Program-made: the position numbers and the translations under genes
Part shown: positions 60,400 through 64,000 of the stretch, piece by piece
Layout: every line of letters starts with the position of its first letter
Position numbering within the stretch: position 1 is the first letter of the stretch
The notes under the pieces: generated by a model
Told to the model about the DNA's origin: nothing
Seen by the model: the letters and a program-made list of their open reading frames with translations, nothing else
Database searches by the model: none
Assembly (NCBI GenBank): GCA_015956445.1
Contig: WIUZ02000002.1
Coordinates: 2,728,001 to 2,792,000 of the forward strand
Source: Thelephora terrestris
Lineage: Eukaryota > Basidiomycota > Agaricomycetes > Thelephorales > Thelephoraceae
DNA length: 64,000 bases
Direction: 5' to 3'

Positions 60400-60768
60400 T
60401 CACTGTTGACATCCAGGTAGGAATATTGGCCAGCTAGGGAGGCGTTGTTACCGGATGGGTTGTAAATACCTCAACATCAGCAAAACCGTCCGGCTGCTGT
60501 GGCGCAGGGGCGGGGGTTTAATTTACCCTCAATCATCTGTCGTGCTATATGTCCGATCGTGCTGCGGGCAACCGATGCATCGATGAGAATTCGCACTTCG
60601 GAAAACGCAACCCATTGTTTCCGTTCCGATTGTCTTGCCGGATCGTATATACACAGTTAGTACCTACTCCGTATAATTCGAGCCTCCTAAACGATGAAGA
60701 ATGGAGGAGAGGGGGGAGAATTACAATAAGCCCAGAAGAGAAGAGTGTCTGTTGCAGCGGAAGGAGAG

Positions 60769-60812
60769 AAAGCTATTGAAGCAGTTTGATTTGTGCGCTA
60801 CAAGGAAATAGG
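60769..60812. repeat. Duplicated 3' flank of the Crz1-like gene
   Basis: GAAGCAGTTTG-TTT and CGCTACAAGGAAAT are shared with 38597-38632 downstream of the Crz1-like gene. Conservation outside the coding part shows that the zinc-finger half of the fusion arrived by DNA duplication and not by retroposition. Confidence 0.6.
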
Positions 60813-60918
60813 CATCGTTGTGAGGGAAGAGCGTACCGACGACGTTGGGTGTGATTTAGGGGTGCAAACAAATGCGGCGGTCGATGCGCGATAATCAAGG
60901 AAGAAAGCGATGGTGAGC

Positions 60919-63900
60919 TCAACGAGGGGAGCTCTGCAAATCGGGCGCGTTGTGGATCGATGGTGTGGGGCCTGATCCCATCGTGTTTCCAGAGCTGGGC
61001 CCAGCTGAATTGACGGTACCGCTGGCTTGGGCTTCTTCCTGGGCCTTCTGACATTCTCGTCTTTCCTTTGAATCGACTGGAATGCACTGAGTTGAGGATT
61101 GATTCGATGAGAAAGAAAAAGGACTTACGGTGTCGGTTGAGCGCGTCCCTCTTTTGGAATGACTTGCCGCAACCCTCACACTTGTGGGGTCGGCGATTGA
61201 GATGAAGTTGCTCGTGGCGCTTGCAGTCGTGAGCCCTGGCAAACCCTTTCCCGCAGCCAGGCCATTTGCACCGAAATGGTTTCTCGTTGTGTGAACGCAT
61301 ATGTCCTACGCGGGCAGGTAAATCCTATTCCACATGGAGGCCACGGTGACTCACCTCTAAGAGCGGAGTGCCTAGCGAAGGCACTTCCACATCTAGGAAC
61401 AGGGCAGGCAAAAATCGCGTCCGTCTTCCGTCGCCTTTCACTTGCCTGCACTGTGGCGGAGGTCGTGACGTCAGATTTACTAACCGTTGTGACAGAAGAC
61501 GCGGAGGAATTCAAAGCGGGTTCCACGTCTGGAACGTTATACAACTGTCGTCCATTGCCTTGGGTGGTATTGATCAGCGGAAAATCCGCGTGTAGGTTAA
61601 GTTCGGTGTTAAAGGGCTCAGGGGTGAATAAAGGGGAGCTCGGTTCGTCTGGAGGAAGAAGGGAACTTAGACTCCAGGATCCAACTGGCAGTTCAAGGGA
61701 TTCAAGCGGGGAGGCCCACATGGTAGAAGGGGAATTACTCGAGGAGGCGAAGTATCCAGTCGAATCATAATCTCCGACCTCGTAGTGGCGGAAGCTCCCA
61801 ACGAGGCCGCCATAATAGGGAGTCTGAAACGGAATTGAAGAGGAGGCGGTGAAGTCGACTTCGGGGTGGTCTTTGACCTGAGGGTCTATGGAGCCCTGGT
61901 AGTTTATAAAGTCACGGCCGCCCAGAGGGGAGGGGCCACTGCGTTCTGTAAACTGCGCAGGCGAGCCCGGTTCTTCAAGAGAGAAAAGGATGGAACTCCA
62001 TGGGGAGCCGGATCTAAGCGATTCAAGTGGAGGGGCTGTTGGCGACGTTTCTCTCGAAGCAGATAAATCCGAAGTGGTGTGCATCAGTGAAAAAGCATCC
62101 GCAACTTCAAGAAGAGGGAAAGGAGATGGGGCCGGAGGCGTATTTTGCTTGTCAGTGGGAAGGGAGGATGGGGGTTGTTTATCAAACTCCAGCTCGGAAA
62201 TTTGAAAGCCTAAGGGGATGTTGTTATCAGGTAGGGCGTGCACATCTTGCCCATCGGGAGGGGATATATGGCCTTCGATGCCGAGAACCCCCTTCACTCC
62301 TTCGTCTTCAGGGCACATTTCCAGGCACTGAAAAACGTCTTCGACACTGGGACGGTCGCTTGGTTGAGGCATCCAACATTGTTCCAACGTGCTCCACAGG
62401 CGGTCTGCGAACCCCTCCTCGCGAAGAGGGCGTTCGCCTTTCAATACCTTCACGAAAACTGTTAAATCTCTGTCTTCGCGGAAAGGCGGGTTCCCGCTAA
62501 CGATTTCGTAGATGACCATTCCCAGAGAATAACAGTCGGAGGATTTTGACGGGCGACTGGTCTTGAGCCCGAAGTCCTGCGGAGAGATACGCTCCGGGCT
62601 CATCCATCGAGCTGTACCACCCTGTGCATATGAGCTGGAGGACAGAAGGTTTGCAGGGTCTGAGATGATCGTAAGGAGACCAAAGTCTGCCAGGTGGGCA
62701 CGGCAACTTTGGTCGACCAGTATGTTAGCCTTGATAGAAAGATATAGTAAGATGGGAGAATGGCGCTCGGGTTGAAAGCTTACCCCCTTGAGGTCTCCAT
62801 GAACCACTCCCCGTTCATGAATGTAGATCAAACCCCTTGCGGCGTCTCCCAACTAGATGAGTTGTCCGATTACCAATAAGATTGAAGCGAAAGGGGCGAG
62901 GTGGCGAAAAACCTTACCAGCTTCAATCGGTCCGCGTCCGGGTTTGCCTCCACAAACTCGTTGAGGTTTCCATTGGGCATCCAGTCCGAGATCATTGCAA
63001 ACTGATTCATGGTCATCGTCACCCCTATCAGCGGTAGGACATTTGGATGACGGAGGGTCTTCCACGTTATGGCCTCCTTGCAGAATCTCTGCACAGGGCC
63101 CTCAGTGCACGGGTATGTGGAGAGTGCATACTCAACGACTAACCCCGATCACCTTCCCCAAATCGCTGTTTGAGAATATCCTTATGACCTTCACGGCAAC
63201 ATCCTTGCCGCGATATTGCCCCTTCCAAACGTCCGCGTACCCACCTTTATATAGCGCGTTGCCGGTTGGATCGTAGCACGCGGGGATCTCCATTGCTTTT
63301 GGAAGGAGTGCGTGGCGACCACACGTCCTGTACAGCGGCCTCAGACACTGGTTTTGGGCCCATGGCGAAAGATCGGGCATATCTAGTGCCTGTTGACGTG
63401 ATATATCAGCATAGGTTCTGCGAGATATATAGGCCTGCGATGATGAACCAATGTGCAACGTGCCTCGTTTATCACATCAATAAAGGTCTGTGCGTCGTCC
63501 CTAGGAAGGTAGCGAATCATGTCAACCACATCCTTGCACATGAGGATCTCCTCGATTAGAGAGGGTAGCTCATGCGGGGCAAACTTGCGTCTAATCAAGC
63601 GTTCAAAGGCTGAAGTACCGAACAGTCAACATTCCGCACAAGATCGGTCGCGGTAAGGCCAATTCTCACCTCCAGGCTCAGATACAGAGGTTGCGCCGCC
63701 AACAGAATGCATATACAGCTGTTGGGTGACACCTGAGCGCACAGGTTTGTCTCCGTTAAAGGGCAGGCTCGGTCTATCGAGATCATCGAGTATATCTTGG
63801 ATCTCTGTCTTGTATCCTTCAATCATTCCCTTTTTGTATTTGATTTGCGGAGTGCTTGTTCCTCTCTTGAGAGTCCGATGGATCTCTAATGTTACCCTGA

Positions 63901-64000
63901 GATTTCGTATTGAGCAGACATGCCCAAGGGCATAAGGCCAATCAACATACCGCCCTAAGTCTTCGAGTGCGACCCTCGTGGATTCGTCGAGATCATCAGC
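60919..64000 (-). CDS. TKL protein kinase fused to a Crz1-like three-finger C2H2 domain, 5' end outside the window
   Basis: Exons before 62784 encode a helical N-terminus ([36 protein letters not shown]), the N lobe with glycine loop [11 protein letters not shown] and VAVK lysine, [20 protein letters not shown], and HGDLKG. One exon, 62729-61355, then reads without a stop through [23 protein letters not shown], the rest of the C lobe, about 260 disordered residues, and finger 1 ([18 protein letters not shown]). Two further exons add [36 protein letters not shown] and the ending DLQSSPR at 60919. Kinase residues look active (K, E, D of HGD, DFG). Finger cysteines and histidines are kept. The zinc-finger part derives from the gene at 38942-41301. 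A kinase that carries its own DNA-binding domain would act in the nucleus; that role is inference. Confidence 0.82.

Noticed and set aside
1-64000. CRISPR array, bacterial operon or phage-like system
   Set aside because: No regularly spaced direct repeats. Spliceosomal introns, eukaryotic families and nuclear tRNA genes show fungal nuclear DNA. No retrovirus-like or capsid-bearing element was recognised.

Overview
This is fungal nuclear DNA, almost certainly from an Agaricomycete (mushroom-forming basidiomycete). The genes carry many short GT-AG introns of about 45-65 nt. The gene families also fit: NACHT-WD40 and NB-ARC-TPR STAND proteins, TKL kinases ending in HGDLKG/DFG, DUF6533/DUF6534-type multi-pass membrane proteins, and disordered C2H2 regulators. 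I cannot name the species.

Layout. 1-9.4 kb: two tandem NACHT-WD40 paralogues on the + strand. The first is cut by the window edge and interrupted near its 3' end; the second is complete. 10-11.3 kb: a seven-TM-like membrane protein (-). 12.7-21.8 kb: a housekeeping block on the - strand with CUL3 (ubiquitin-ligase scaffold), exportin-T (tRNA export) and an F-box protein. 22-24.4 kb: an uncharacterised protein (+). 27.2-29.0 kb: a bHLH-like regulator (+). 29.7-34.3 kb: a TPR relic followed by an NB-ARC-TPR protein carrying a 220-bp MITE-like insertion. 34.75-36.1 kb: a second copy of the seven-TM-like family (-). 37.3-38.0 kb: a possible small gene. 38.9-41.3 kb: a Crz1-like three-finger C2H2 factor (-). 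41.3-45.2 kb: apparently gene-free. 45.2-46.8 kb: a DUF6533-type protein. 47.4-49.4 kb: two identical tRNA-Val(AAC) genes inside a decayed segmental duplication. 49.8-55.1 kb: an uncharacterised protein (-) and POLD3/Cdc27, the DNA polymerase delta subunit (+). 55.7-59.3 kb: a DUF6534-type protein (-) and a RAD51D-like recombination protein (+). 60.9-64 kb: a TKL protein kinase fused in frame to a duplicated copy of the Crz1-like factor (-, running off the window).

How it fits together. The region mixes conserved core genes (CUL3, exportin-T, POLD3, RAD51D) with fast-evolving receptor-like genes. The most striking object is the kinase/zinc-finger chimera: one 1,375-nt open exon reads from the kinase activation segment through a long disordered linker into the first zinc finger, and its source gene lies about 20 kb away in the same window. 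Also notable are a RAD51D whose Walker A GK pair is replaced by AA; two separate tail-to-tail STAND/seven-TM gene pairs; a MITE-like insertion with identifiable target duplication inside the NB-ARC-TPR gene; a 12-nt micro-exon and a two-codon last exon in CUL3; and a cluster of about nine apparent homopolymer indels confined to about 11.2-14.4 kb that looks like an assembly problem. I recognised no retrovirus-like element. All exon limits were read by eye and not computed.
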